Shown here one piece after another: positions 12,800-25,939 of a stretch of DNA of 64,000 bases. Source of the DNA: Geosiphon pyriformis (lineage: Eukaryota; Glomeromycota; Glomeromycetes; Archaeosporales; Geosiphonaceae); the NCBI GenBank assembly GCA_016748015.1, contig JAAOMT010000076.1:258522-322521 (forward strand). The letters are read 5' to 3'. The notes beneath the pieces were generated by a model. The model saw only the letters and a list, made by a program, of their open reading frames with translations. It did not search any database and was not told the origin of the DNA. The position numbers and the translations under genes are program-made. Each line of letters starts with the position of its first letter. The stretch's first letter is position 1.

Positions 12800-13530
12800 A
12801 ATTTTTATTAATACTTTGTCTGCCCTCCATGTAACTTCAAGAACAGAGGGATCGAAAATTTCCCATTCCTTTAGCGCAGTCCACAGACTTTGAAAACATT
12901 ATTTTTTTTAGATATTGTCCTTCAGCAGCTTCCAAATGTTCTCAATTGGATTCAGATCTAGCGAATTCGCCGGCCAATTGATGATGGCAACTTTATTTTC
13001 CGTGAACTATTTTTGCAATATGAATCGACGCGTTATCTTGCGTAGCTTCAGGGTAAGTATTTGCATTTATTTTTTCACCAATTTTTTTGTATTATCACAA
13101 ATACTTTATCCTCCTTTTTAAATCCCCCCCCCCCCCCACAAAACATCCCCAACCTATTACGAATTTTTGTTCACTTTTAAAATTAGGCATCAAGCAATTA
13201 GCATTAAATTCTTCTCCAATGGGCTCTTCTCATCAGAGAAGATAACTTTTGTCCAATCGTAAGCGGTTTTATTCTTATTTTCCTCGCAACATCTAACACC
13301 AATATAAGCATAAGTTTTTTGTTGGGTTTACATACAAGTGAATATTTTTCGTGGTTTCTAAGAATTGGTAGTCTTCTGGAACGTGGTAAATTTTTACTTT
13401 TTTCTGTTCTTTGGTACTTGAAAATAGGCGGAATATTTTTGTCGGGTTACTCATTTTTGCAATTTGAGCGACGTTTATGTATATCAGATTCTTCCCTTTT
13501 TCAATATCGTTTAGGTAGATGTCCTTTTTT
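12800..13530 (-). pseudogene. Tc1/mariner transposase relic (copy 2)
   Basis: Minus-strand fragments match the same family as the relic at 6.6 kb: VAQIAKM near 13460, KNLPRSRRLPIL near 13380, a FSDEKS-like core piece near 13230, QDNASIHIAKIV near 13020 and NWPANSLDLNPIENIW near 12960. Here the QDN and the SPDLNPIEN-type motif are better preserved than in copy 1, but a poly-C tract at 13128-13137, stops and frameshifts break the frame. The two copies match closely in content, so they come from the same or sister elements. Confidence 0.83.
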
Positions 13531-15537
13531 TATATCACGATATTATTAACTTGGCGAGTCGTAAAAAGTAAATAAACGCCAAATTTATTTGTCAAATATT
13601 GAAATCGTTCTAACACAAACAGCAGGAGTATATCAGCTATTTTGCTGTTCAAATTTAGCATCCTTGATTTAAAATTTGAGGTGGCAAATAGGTATCCTAC
13701 AATTTTGGAAGTCTGGAAAGATTATTTAGCTCTTTTGATTGACCCTTTGTTTCGAGCTTTATTCACAATTACAAAAATGAATTAATAAACTTTTTTTGAA
13801 TTGAGTAAATTTATTCGTAATACCTGTTTATATTTTTTTTGTCTAATTTCCTTTTAGATATATTGCTTGTATGTCGTTCATGATGTCCCCTGTGCTTATA
13901 TATAATTAGCAAAATACATGTCACAATGAGTATTTGAAATTTTGGTGTCATTAAGCCTTAAATTATATTTTATTAATCCATCTTATATAACTCTGAAGAT
14001 GTATGTTAGCTTTATTACCCCTTGTTTGGCAGAAAGCTAGAGTAACACGAGATTTATTTTATCGACACATATTTTTGTAATTTATTGTTTCATTCGGTAT
14101 TTCTTAATTTAGAAAGTATTGCAAGCAAAACCAAATGCAGTTGAGGCTTTTGAGAATCAAACGTTTATAACTTGAATTGATCCCACTTTCAAATCTTTTT
14201 ATGATATTAATTTAAACACAAAAACAAATATTTAGGTAAGTCATGATATCAAAACTTTTTACACATAAAAATTTTTAAATGTAATCGAATGCTAAGCTGG
14301 CAAATTTTATTCTCTGAGCTAATAAAGCTAACCCCTTTGTTTAGAGTAAAAATAATTCCTTAATTTTAATTTTTACAATGGATTAGTAATTTTTTTAAAA
14401 ATTGGTTCTATTAGTAATGTTAATAAACTTGATAATTAATTAATATCCTAAATTATAATTTAGTTTATTAAATTTTGAATTATTTTTAAATATTATTTTA
14501 AGAGTTATTTTTAAAAATTAGGAGTTGCAAATTAATTACAGCTGGTCATAATTGTGAATAATTGCAAAAAGTTGTAACAAGTGTGAATAATTGCAAACTT
14601 TTTAAAAAAATTTTAGGTCGCCATCTTTAGTTTAGAGCGTTATATTGATAGTTTAGGAGTCTCTTATTGAGGCAAGTTCGTTTCAAGAAATAAATGACTA
14701 ACAAATTTATCGGAACAAGGAATCAAGGAAATTAAAGCCCAATTTGAATATGAAACCCTATCAACGCAACAATGTGGATCAATTGATTGAACCATATTCG
14801 TTATCAAAAAGTTACACAGAAGTTTTTCGTGACCTTCGGATGAGAAAACCCGTTTTGGAAGGAAGTGAAACATGAAGAAAAGCTTTCATAGTGAGATGCA
14901 TCTCAATTAAAATTTCTCATTATTTTGATATAGAAATTTTTTGATTTTGCGAAAATCTCTAATTTTTATTTGTAAAATATTAGCCAATATATTATAATAT
15001 GAGATTAAAGCTATCTAAATTTTGAGAATATCTCAAAAATCTTATTTCTAAATTCATCATCTTATATTGAAGCAAAGAGTTCCTCCGCATATTCCTTTTC
15101 CACATGCATTTCAGGATTTTGAATTTATTAATAGATTCCGACCTCCATTGTAAAATAAGACAATATTGCGCCATAAAGTGACAGCGTTCGCATTAAGCTG
15201 TTCCTAGATTATACAAATACGAGATTACTAAAAAAAGCTGCGTACTTTTTTATTTTTTGTCAACTCCTGATTTTCATTCTGCGCCTTTTTAACTTTTTGG
15301 TATGCTGTGTTTTATTATAAGAGTCTTGTACGCGTTGAAATTGTTTCAAAAATTAAAATTGAATGAGTATTTTATAAGCAATATTCCGTTGGAAATTTGA
15401 TTGCTTCTTACCTTGTACCCTTTCTTTACTTGCTGACAATCGGAATCACCTTAAACTTTCAAAATAATAATCGGTTTAGATTTCAAAATATTTCGCTTCA
15501 ATTCCCACTTTTTTAATTTTGCAAGAGCTTGATATTC
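13531..15537. other. Intergenic region
   Basis: No recognised gene. A direct repeat GTGAATAATTGCAAA occurs twice near 14550-14600. Short antisense frames at 14664-14873 and 14992-15174 lack any motif or splice support. Confidence 0.5.
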
Positions 15538-16859
15538 ATGGGTGGACCTTTGCCGCTTGGTTGGGAGGAACGAGTAAGTTTAGCCTCCTTTTAAAGATTC
15601 TGAACCGCATTTTCAATTAAGATTCAAGGCCATTTTCGATAATTTTTTTTTCTCATTTTATTTTGTGATAGTACGATGTGGTTAGTGGGTGTAACTTTTG
15701 TAAGTTTTCGAAATTATCTATGTAATAAATTTCTTGAATGTTTCTTATACACAAGTTTAACTTTGAAATTTTCACTCTAAAGTTATTGATCAGAAGACTG
15801 GAGAGAGCACTTGGGTAAGCGAACTTTCAATTTTAAAAAAATTATTACTTAATTGAATTTTACTGATGTCGCATCTTGCTTTCTGTCTTCCAGGATGACC
15901 CGAGATTGAATCATCAGGCAAAACTACCCGTTTATCCATATAGTGCGGGCCCTTCCCCGCCAACTTCCCCGGATCATGTTACTCATATTCAGCATCCATG
16001 GGCTTCTCATTTTCAGTCTGGTAATCAGACTGCTAATCCACAGCTTGTGTCGATGCTATCGTCTGTTAACTATAACCCAGCCTCTCATCCATGGGCCTCA
16101 ACGAATAATCCTTCGACAAACTCATCAGCATTTCCTCAACTAATACCCTTAAATTCAACAATTTCACCTATGCCAATGCACTCTCCTCTAATTCCAATGC
16201 CTCAAATGCCTCAAATGCCCATAACCCCACCACACATGCCTATATCTTCTCCGATATATACTGTCGGCATTCCAACACCAACACTTGTTACAAACGTCCA
16301 TCCTCCAGTACACCAATCTTCAACCCCATTAGCTTTGCATAATCCTACACCTCCAATGATAGCTTCATATCCTCCTAACTCTGCCCCAGTTCCCCTTCAA
16401 CAAAACTCTTCATATCCTAGCATACCTGTGCAACATTTTAACCAAACTAACAATTATTACATGGTTGGTTCTTCAGGTCATCAATCAACTAGTGGTAATA
16501 ATCTTCAAAAAGAGAGGATCCCAGAAAAAGCTGGAGAGCTTTTAACAACAACCTTGAAAATGGATGTGAAAACAGGAAAAATGGGGAAAAGGTATTTAGG
16601 AAAGAAAGAAGGCAACATGACCAGCAGCAACGCACAACCTCCAAGTCATCAGAATGACACTTTAAAAAAACAAGAAAAAAATTCCCAATACAAAAATCAG
16701 AAACCCACAGCCGAACCATTTATTACCTCTTTTCAAACTGGCGATTCTTCTCGTGTATATGATACTAAAGGAAATTTGATTTTGATCACACAACCTGAAA
16801 TCTTGAGTTCTGGGCCACCGCAAGCAGAAAGTTACCGGGATGGAAATTACCATAATTAA
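15538..16859 (+). CDS. WW-domain protein A, 4 exons
   Basis: Exons are 15538-15573, 15672-15699, 15783-15814 and 15894-16859, giving 353 aa. The first three exons (36, 28 and 32 nt) together encode most of one WW domain at residues 4-36. It has W9, the aromatic pair F21-F22, the second signature W32 and P35 followed by R36. All donors are GTAAGT or GTAAGC and all joins stay in frame. WW domains bind short proline motifs such as PPxY and act as adaptors. The rest is Pro/Ser/Met-rich and disordered, with a basic patch near residues 215-245 and a C-terminal SRVYDTKGNLILITQPE segment. Poly(A) signals lie near 17146. It is followed about 900 bp downstream by a paralogue with the same first three exons. 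The partner and pathway are not shown by the sequence. Confidence 0.87.
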
Positions 16860-17768
16860 TATTGGCACGAGCAGAAACATTCTTCCAGAAAATAATTATG
16901 ATGCGTATGAGAATCAACACTATTTCTGAATATCGCAAAATATACGCCGTTGAAGCATTTCATAGGTATCAAAAACCAATCATACCCTCCTGGTCCGAAA
17001 ATACCAATTCTTTTTTTGATAAAAAGTCGAATCTCAATTTTCGAAATATTGGCATATCGTCTTGGTGATTTAATGTAAATAAATTCAATCCAGCCTTCAG
17101 TATACTAGTTTAACGAGTCATTTTTGAGAGATCCTAAACTAAAGAAATAAAACTCCCAATATTTATTCAAAGTTTGTTTAAGTGTCTTGCCATTTGATTT
17201 ATGAAATCAGTCTTAATTTTCTGCTTTGTCTTTCTAAAATACTTGTGATCCTAATAAACAGAAAAGCATCAAAAAACCTTGCTTTTCAAAATTAAAATCC
17301 GTCACCTCAATCTTTATCCCCATATTTCATTCCATCCGTTAATGGAATTTTCATTAAATTGATTTATGGAAATCTCATTAATTTCAGCCTCATTAAATTG
17401 AGGTTTTTGTAACAAACCACATTGTCAATTTAGCATTTATTCAAAAAATTGAATCCCCGACATTGTGTCACGTTCATAGTTTCTGAAATTAGATTGCCCA
17501 TCGTTTTAACTGACCTTTTCTGTTACTCAAAACTTCGGCGATTATTATCAATGCCGGTATAAATAGATTTCAGATTGATTAGCATATTGACAACAAACCT
17601 GCAAAACCTAAACTCTAAAGCAAAAAGTACAAGCAGAAAAACCAGTACAACATTTTATTTCGAATAAGATAGTTTAGCTCGTCAAAAAGAGGAATATTAT
17701 ACGGTTGTTACCTCTTGAACATTTCCAAGCAACGAGAAGCGTTTTTACAGAGTAATATATACTAAGAT
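16860..17768. other. 3' region of WW gene A and promoter of WW gene B
   Basis: It contains AATAAA at 17146-17151, probably the poly(A) signal of gene A. A small open frame starting at 16862 lies in this 3' UTR and is not supported as a gene. The promoter of gene B follows. Confidence 0.55.
17558..17565 (+). promoter_or_regulatory. TATA box, WW gene B
   Basis: TATAAATA lies about 205 bp before the ATG at 17769, in a stretch that is otherwise free of such boxes. Confidence 0.45.
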
Positions 17769-20700
17769 ATGTCGGGACCATTGCCACCAGGTTGGCAGGA
17801 AAGTGTAAGTTTATCTTGTAAAGTTCGATCGTATGTGCTGGTTCTGTGGGAGGGTGTTGGTGAAAGGGCTTGCATATATTTAAAAAACAAATAGACAGCT
17901 GATTTAATGAAAATAGAATAAAACTGGGAAAGCCATAAATATTTTAAGAATTCCTTAGAAGGGTTCGTTTATATTGCGATATTCAATTCAATTTTATAAA
18001 CGAATATTGATTAATTTTGTCGAAAAAGAATTTTCCTTCCTCGTTACATGCAATCTTCAAAATGATATAATTAATCCATCAACCATTTTTTTTGGTTTCA
18101 ATATCCCAGGTGGATAAGACTAGTGGACACAGATTTTGTAAGTTATAAATAAGGATCTAGTCCGATTATTTTATCTGAAATTTCCTTTAAAACAAATCAA
18201 TCAATCAATCAATCAACCTTTAATACTACTGAAAATTAATCTTTTGTTTACTCAAAAAGACATACATGCGGCTAGCTCTACAACGACTTGGGTGAGCCTG
18301 TTTTGTGATTTTTATTATTTTCATGTATTAGTTTCAAGGTCAAGACTAAAAATTTTTAAAATGTAAAGAATGATCCCCGATCTCAAGGTCCGCCCCAACC
18401 ATTACAAACAACCCCAAAGTCTCAAGTATTCGAGGCGGCTGAAGTAAATAACACATCGTCCTCAAGACATAATAGTCATGCCTCATTCGCATTACAATCG
18501 CCGACCCACCAAGGAAATGTCCCACAATCACCGCAAAAATATGAATATTTAATTCAACAGCCATATTCCCCTTCGCAATCACATAATCAAGCCGCTCACA
18601 TTTCTACTCAATCGTCAATATTACAAGGATCACCGTATTCAAATCCATCCTCACAACGAGGACCTAGTGTCTATTCGAATAATTCTGGATTCCAAGGTTT
18701 TCCGAATCAGCTGCCTACCCCTTCATATCCCATTGATCAACAATATTTTCATAATCAAGGGAATAAAGAGCAGCAACAAAATTCTTATCAAAATTTGATA
18801 AACCAATCACAATCTGGACAGGGATTCGCTCATCAACAACATAGCTATCCCCAACAAACCCAACCACCGCAACAAATTAAACCGAATGATCAATCACAAG
18901 GATCGAAATCAAAGATAGCAACTGATTTTGTAAAAGCTGGAAAAGGAATTTTGAAATCTATAAAATCGAGTAAAGCCGGTAAAGTATTTGGAGGAAAAAA
19001 TTCATCATCTCAATCACAATCAAATCACCAACATCAACAACCTCAGCATCAGTATCAAGGAGCATACCATCAAACTGCTGTAGGTGGATATCCAATTCAA
19101 CCTTACGTTCCAAACCATGGGCAGCAATCTCAACCAGTAACCTATGATCCTTATGCAACTCAATATTCAGGATACGGTTCACAACCTAGCAGTGAATATG
19201 GTATCAACGCTCCTATATATTCAAATGTTAATACACAACAATATAGTTCAACACCACAAGTCGCCTCTCCTGTACAAACATCTCAAAAAATCCAAGGATA
19301 TTATTCAAACCCACCAATTCAAACTTCCACATTGCAACAACCTGAAAGACCTGAAAGCTTTAGCTCAGCTCCTAACACATTTCAAAAGCCACATGGAACT
19401 AATTTCTTCGTACAACTGTCTGACCCACCAAGACAATCAATTACTAGTTTGAGTTCAAACCAAGGACAAAAACCACCACAAGAGGCCACCATACAATATT
19501 CGCTTCCATCTACAGAACCATCTCAACAACCTCCACGACATCAATCGGCTCAGCTTGTATCAGTATCCACTGAAAACTCATCAGTGTATCCACCAGAGAA
19601 AAATTCTTTCCACAAACAAACTGCTCAATTTGGATCAATATCTGCAGAGAATCCATCCGGGCGTTCACCGGAAATACATAATTCACACAAACAAATAACT
19701 CAATTTGAATTAACTGCTGAAAATCCATCCGCGTATCCGCCCACAACCTCATCAGTTCAATATTCGCATCCGTATTCATATCCTCCTCCATCCTTTTATC
19801 CACCTCCTAAGGAAAATCCAACGGCTGAACCATCCAAATATAGCTTTTCTGGTAAAGCTTCTACCGAACTTACAGCGGCAAATCAGTCGCCATCTGGTCA
19901 ATCACCATATATATTAGCATCATCCACATTCTCAGGTCAACAAAATGCATATCCACCTCCTTTATCAAACCACCCCCCACCCTCATCAACTTATTCACCC
20001 CCACCATCCGATAATTATGAATTTAAAGATGATTTGAAAAAAGAATCTGAAATTACCTCAGCTAATCCCCAAAATATACCACCGCCTAACTTACAACTCC
20101 AAGATCAGAACCCACCAGTGTCTGGTCAAAAAATTGGTGCCTCTTCACAAGATTTATCTGATCGATATCCTCCTTCACCGGTCACATCTTTAGATTCGAT
20201 TGTCAATCATGAATCATTAAACCATCCATTTCCCCCAGCGGCAGGTCAATTTAATCAATTTTTACAAACGAATATTGATATTCTGCCATCACATAATGTG
20301 AGTGATAATCAAGAGCTATTATCAAAAAGGATTACAACTACCTTTTTTTTGCTACACTTAGATCTCTAAGTCGTTCCCTCTCCTGATATATTTAAACAAA
20401 GTTTACTAATCTTTCATTTCCCTCCCGATAAATAGTACGATTCAACAATGAGTTCTCAAATTTATCCACCAAATAATCATGAAAATAATCCCCCATCGGA
20501 CAGTCAAGAAAATAAACCACCATCACCACAGCAAACAGCATACCCCTCAATCTCGAAAAATGAGCCTAATCATTCAACGACACCTCAATCGTTTTCTCAA
20601 GAAAACCTAAATTTGTCTTCATCTCCAAAAAATCCTTTGCAAAACACAAATAATTCACCTGCTTCAACTAATGTTTCTGAATATTCAACGCTAAAAGATG

Positions 20701-21970
20701 ATTTTCGACATCCCGTTCAGTTTTATCCTCCTCCGTCAGCACAACTTTATCCTCCACCAATAAGTCCAGGAAAGGTGGAGAACACAAATAATTCCCCTGC
20801 TCCAACGAATGTTTCTGAATATTCAACGCTAAGAGATGATTTTCGACATCCCGTTCAGTTTTACCCTCCTCCGTCAGCACAACTTTATCCTCCACCAATA
20901 AGCCCAGGAAAGGTTGAGAAGCACAAGCAAAATCCTCAAGGATATACTAAGGACGATGAAACTCAACAACCATATCCACCAGCTTCACAAAATCAACAAG
21001 AACAGCAGGATTCTTTAACCTCTTATCTGTCTTCACAACAAAATCAACAAGTACAGCAGCATTCTTTAACCTCTTATCCGGCGTCTTCACAAAATAGTCC
21101 TCCTCGACGGGAACCCGATAACTTTACATTGCCAACTTCCTATGGTTCCTCTCAAATAGCTGTCACAGCACCCTTACGTTTTAATAGTCGTCCAAATTCA
21201 ATCTCGGGTAAACAAGGACAATCGGTTTGTAATAAGTTTACTCTTTAATTTCGACCAATTTATATATAGATGATTATTGATGTGTAATATTTGATCCAAT
21301 TAAATCAATCACATTTATAATTCGTTACTAGGAAGTTCCTCAAGAAACTGTTACCCAATCAACCACGACGACTGTTGAAACTTCCCTTAAATCAGATTCA
21401 CAAGAGCATGTTAGTGCTGAGGAGATCACAGCTGATATTAATAAGTTAATGAATGCAATTACACTTGATGGAACCTCTGATTCTGGACCTCAAACAAACC
21501 CAAGTATTTTTCAACAACAACAACAATACCAACACTCAAATGTACCTCAACAGCAACAACAGCAATATCAATATTATCCGCAGCAGCAATCACAACCATA
21601 TTACCCACAGCCACAACAAAAACAACCACCACCACCACAACAGTATTTTCCACAACAGCCACAACAAAGACAACAACCACCACCACAGCAGTATTTTCCG
21701 CAACAGCCACAATTTCACCAACAGCAAACTTCTCACGAACAAAATTATTCAGGACAACATAAACAGCAATCAAGCTCCTCATCATCGATATTAACAAGTG
21801 ACGGTAGAATAGTGTACAAGTTGCATGATCCTGGCTTCTTGGGACAACCTGACACTAGTAGCTCGAGACAAAATGCACAACAGCCAGAGCAACACTCCCA
21901 GGTCTATGAACAAGAGCTTTATTATCACCATCAACGAGAACAAGAAAGACTGCGTAACGAGCATGCATAG
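17769..21970 (+). CDS. WW-domain protein B, large Q/P/S-rich, 6 exons
   Basis: Exons are 17769-17804, 18110-18137, 18260-18291, 18369-20297, 20436-21224 and 21332-21970, giving 1150 aa. The WW domain is at residues 4-36 with W9, F21-Y22, W32 and P35, in the same places as in protein A, and exon sizes 36/28/32 nt are also identical. After it come more than 1,100 residues of low-complexity Gln/Pro/Ser/Asn/Tyr sequence with many YPPP motifs, a basic KAGKGILKSIKSSKAGK segment near residue 222, a 46-residue tandem duplication (745-790 and 791-836), and a prion-like poly-Q/PQQYFPQQ region in the last exon. Introns at 20298 (GTGAGT) and 21225 (GTTTGT) are needed to bypass stops and are phase 0. It probably is a scaffold or adaptor that binds proline motifs; YPPP repeats could be targets of WW domains, including its own. 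Function is not established. Confidence 0.85.
20643..20918 (+). repeat. 138-bp tandem duplication inside WW gene B
   Basis: Two adjacent 138-nt units (20643-20780 and 20781-20918) encode nearly identical 46-residue repeats ending in YPPPISPGKVE. Only a few substitutions separate them, so the duplication is recent and in frame. Confidence 0.9.
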
Positions 21971-24780
21971 TGAAACTTTGATAAATTTTTGATTCTCCGC
22001 AGGTTGGATTGTCCAATATAGTCGATTTCGGTCAATAACCCATAAAAATAATACGGTAAAAACTAACTACCGAGTTTTGATATTTATTTTCAATCGATTT
22101 CTACTTAATTCATTAGATAAAAAGACAACGGTGTATATTTTGTAATTAATTTTCATTTTGAAAATGATTTTGGTTGCTTAAAAGTACAATTATACATTTT
22201 ATCCATATTTGTTATACAACTATAGTTTATCGTTCCAAACTGAGATTACGAGTATATTGATTTCTCGCTGCGGACCAATTAACCCGCCACTGGGATTTAG
22301 CGATCAAAACATTCAAAAGGTTAAATCTAAAATCAATGGCTAATTTTTCAGGCAATTTTAGTATGATTCGTCATTTGGTTACAATTATTAACCATTGATT
22401 TGCTAATATTTTAATTTCGACATTATTTATTTCTAACTATATTTTGCACTTGATTTTATTACATGAATTAATTATTTAGCATTTATTTTGAATTGTATAA
22501 AAATTATTGTATTTAATAAAATCAGTTTCATAAATTAAGATAGATTGTATAATAATTTAAAAGTTAAATATAATATATAATATATTGGTCATAACTTAGT
22601 AGAATATTGATTTTAACCTAAAAAATTTTAATATTAATTAAAAATTTTATAATTAAAGCAAAATAATAAATTAATATAATTTGAAATTCAATTATTAATC
22701 AATAATTAAACTAATAAATAATTTTAAAAATAACATAATTGTTTAAATAATTGAATATAATAATTTAATTTAATTAACAAAACTTTACAATAATTATAGC
22801 CAATAAAACTTAAAAATAAATTTCTTATAACTCTTTCTAGTATTAATTAATTTATAAGAAATTCATTTTATAAATTTTATTACAAATTTAATTTATTTTA
22901 ATTGTTATTTTATATTAAATACATATTCTATTATAAATAAAAAGTTTTATATAAAATATATATTCTAAACTTATTGAATATTGTTATCAAAATTGTATTT
23001 GCTAAATTACTTTTTTTGCTATATTTAGAATTTTTTAAATTACTATGATTCTTTTATTGTTATTATATTTTATAATATTATTACTATTAAACTAAAACTT
23101 GTTAATTTATAAAAATATGTTATTATATATTTTCAAAATTTAACTATAATTAATTTGGCTTTTAATTGCTAATAAATTTTTTTTCTAAATTAAACAAGAA
23201 TTATTATTTTAAAAAACATTTTTAAAAATAAATTTAATTAGTAAGTTCATATAATAAAGTTGAAAATTATTTAAATTATATAATAATATTGTAAACCAAT
23301 TTATAAAAATAATAAGCATAAAGTTAGTTAAAAAAAATCTTAAAACTCAAAGACCTAATTATAAGTTTTAATATAAATACCTCTAAAAAATATGGTTTGA
23401 CTATTATTTATGCAAATACAACAGAGAATATTACATATTAAAAGTAACTTATGTACTTTTAATATATAATTAGCCATTTAAACTTATGCTAAAACTACAT
23501 TATACTAAAATACCAGTATTTAAAACCATATTTTCAACATATTTTTTAGTCTTATAAATTTTAACAGTTTTCAATAATTTTTTTATAATGCCAATAATTT
23601 ACAGTTTGTTATTATTTAAGGTAATATGTTTAATAAAACACATATATGCTCTAACTTTAAAAAAAAATTGATATAAGTTATCAATTATATATACACAAAT
23701 TTTTTTAAGAAAGTTTACTTAAAACAATAAAGTTAGCATGAATAAAGTCCATATTTTTTATCAAAAAACTAACAAATTCTGTAAAAGTTAAAAAAAAACA
23801 AATTTATTATTAATTTTAATGTTATAAAATAAAATTACAAATAATAGAATCAATTGGCCAATAAATTAAACATATAATAGATAACCAACCAATTGGGTTT
23901 AAAACAACACTTTTTAAATTAGATGTTTCATTAAATATTTTAATAAGATTGAAAAATTGCTTTGTAAATAAAAGCGAAATAAACTGAAATTTAGCATTTG
24001 TAATGATATTAAAAATTAAAAATTTTCCACCAAATTTAATTATTTTTTAAGTAACTGCAATATTAAAAGCTTTTTGAATTGTAAAAATCACAATTACTTA
24101 TTTTTTATGATACTAAAAATTATATAAAAGAATTTTTTAAATCTCGTGTATTGCAATCTTTTTTATTTTTTTAAAAAGTATTTTGTCAGGTTTTCTAAAT
24201 CTGGTGACAAATTTTTTGGAAACTGAATCTGACCTTTGAAACTGTTTTAAAAGTCACAAAAACAAGATTCTAATAACATGATTTTAATATTTATAGTCTC
24301 TTACTTATTTATATTTTATTTGTTGTTGTAAAATGGAGAAAAATGAATATAATTTTATTTATTTGTTCAAGAAATATGTTAAAATTTGAAAAATTATTTA
24401 GTAATATTACATTATTTTTGAGTTTGGTTGCAAATTAATCTTGTATGTACTTTGATTGTTTTAATAATTTCGTTGTATTTTTATATTTAATTGAAAATGC
24501 GAAAAATAGATTTCAAGTTTGGATATCCAAAATGGTTTCCAATAATTTAAAATTCATAAAATAAGATAACACAAACACAAATTATGAGATAGCAATCAAA
24601 TTATAATTTTTTTGGCTTAAATCCCTTAACTCGATTTTATCGGGTAACTCCTCGGCCTTTTTACTTTCGGCAATGCCAATTAACTTTATGTAAGAAAGTT
24701 GATAGATGTACAAAGTCGATCCTGGAACAAAATTAACATCAACCAATATTGTGTTAGTTGGGTTATGTAGCAAATTCATG
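21971..24780. other. AT-rich gene desert
   Basis: The first ~300 bp are the 3' UTR of WW gene B. The rest is an A/T-dominated desert without recognisable genes. A short antisense frame at 24582-24830 has no supporting motif. Confidence 0.65.
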
Positions 24781-24789
24781 ATAAAATGA

Positions 24790-25598
24790 TACGAGATGCC
24801 AATCGCCCGAGAATGTCGACAACAAGCCAAATATTATCGAGTCAAATGGAAAAATGTTCAGTGTTTTAATATATTTGAACGCCATTTTTTGAAATCAAGC
24901 CGCTTTAGGAACTCGATAGTCATTACAATAACATATCAAAAAAGGACAATAGGAATTATCCAATTATTATATATAGAGTTTCCCAACAAAAGAAACTTCT
25001 ATTTGTTTTTTTAAATAAATATTTTTGCTTTGCTTTTATTTAAGCTGCAAAAGCGGAGCTAGATCTACAGTTTACAAAAAAAGNNNNNNNNNNNNNNNNN
25101 NNNNNNNNNNNNNNNNNNNNNNNNNNNNNNNNNNNNNNNNNNNNNNNNNNNNNNNNNNNNNNNNNNNNNNNNNNNNNNNNNNNNNNNNNNNNNNNNNNNN
25201 NNNNNNNNNNCGATATGGATTTCTGGTTGGATAGATTAGAACCGGTCATTTGGAAACTTGTCGAAACATATCGTGGTAATATTGATCAAGATTTTTGGAG
25301 TAAGGTTATAATGTCAAAAGGTGGTGGATCCGGGATGCCAGTTTATTGGGACGGTTGGATCTCTGCCTTCTTTCCTTATGACAATACCGGTCATAAGTTG
25401 ACAAAAAATAGTATTGAAGCTGCAAATATACCGAAAGGACAAGTAAATGTTCCATTCGACACAGATATTGGTTTCGTTTTAAGTTTTGTCGCTGGTTTTT
25501 TGGGTGCTCAGCAAGAGAGTTTTGGAGAGGGTGACGAGACTGAAGTTATTGTTTCCCCAGTTATTGGTTGGCTTGTGGTGGACCAAATAAAAGATTGA
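24790..25598 (+). pseudogene. DUF4419-like gene fragment interrupted by an assembly gap
   Basis: The part after the gap, 25212-25598, encodes an open C-terminal stretch with MDFWLDRLEPVIWKLVE, DQDFWSKVIMSKGGGSGM, YWDGWISAFFPYD and SPVIGWLVVDQIKD. These are typical of the DUF4419 family (PF14388) that is amplified in Glomeromycotina; its biochemical function is unknown. The upstream part, 24790-25083, aligns with non-coding sequence 5' of the inverted copy at 57.7-58.05 kb and may carry a leader and an intron ending near 25044. The central coding region is lost in the N run or missing. The C-terminal end is intact, and better preserved than the partner at 57 kb, so I cannot decide between a live gene and a fragment. 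Confidence 0.7.
25084..25210. other. Assembly gap (127 N)
   Basis: A run of 127 undetermined bases interrupts the DUF4419-like locus. The homologous interval in the inverted copy at 57.0-57.65 kb is longer (about 0.65 kb), so the gap may be larger than the number of N or contain a deletion. Confidence 0.95.
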
Positions 25599-25939
25599 AA
25601 ATATTTGATTTTTATCAAGTGTAGATTTAGCTCCAAAGTTTGTATAAAGATAAACGTAGTAATTAAAAATATTAAAATGTTATTTTTAGCATAATATCTT
25701 TAATTATGGCTTTTAAATAATTATTTTTGATAATTTAACCAAATTAATTATTTTCACCATTGATATTTAAAATAAGCTATTAAAATTTACAATCTAATTT
25801 TAAGTGTGTTGGATGGCTGGTCACGTGTTAAAACCACACGATCCACATTTATAGTTACCTTGTTTGTATTTAGATTAGACAGTGGAAGAATTACACTGTC
25901 ATAACAAATAAAAAAAATGTAGTAAAATATTATTTTTTT

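Noticed and set aside
16862-17068. Open frame of 68 codons after WW gene A
   Set aside because: It lies in the 3' UTR before the poly(A) signal and has no family motif.
18958-21797. Several open frames inside WW gene B (both strands)
   Set aside because: They are by-products of the CAA/CCA-rich coding strand and overlap the well-supported long frame.
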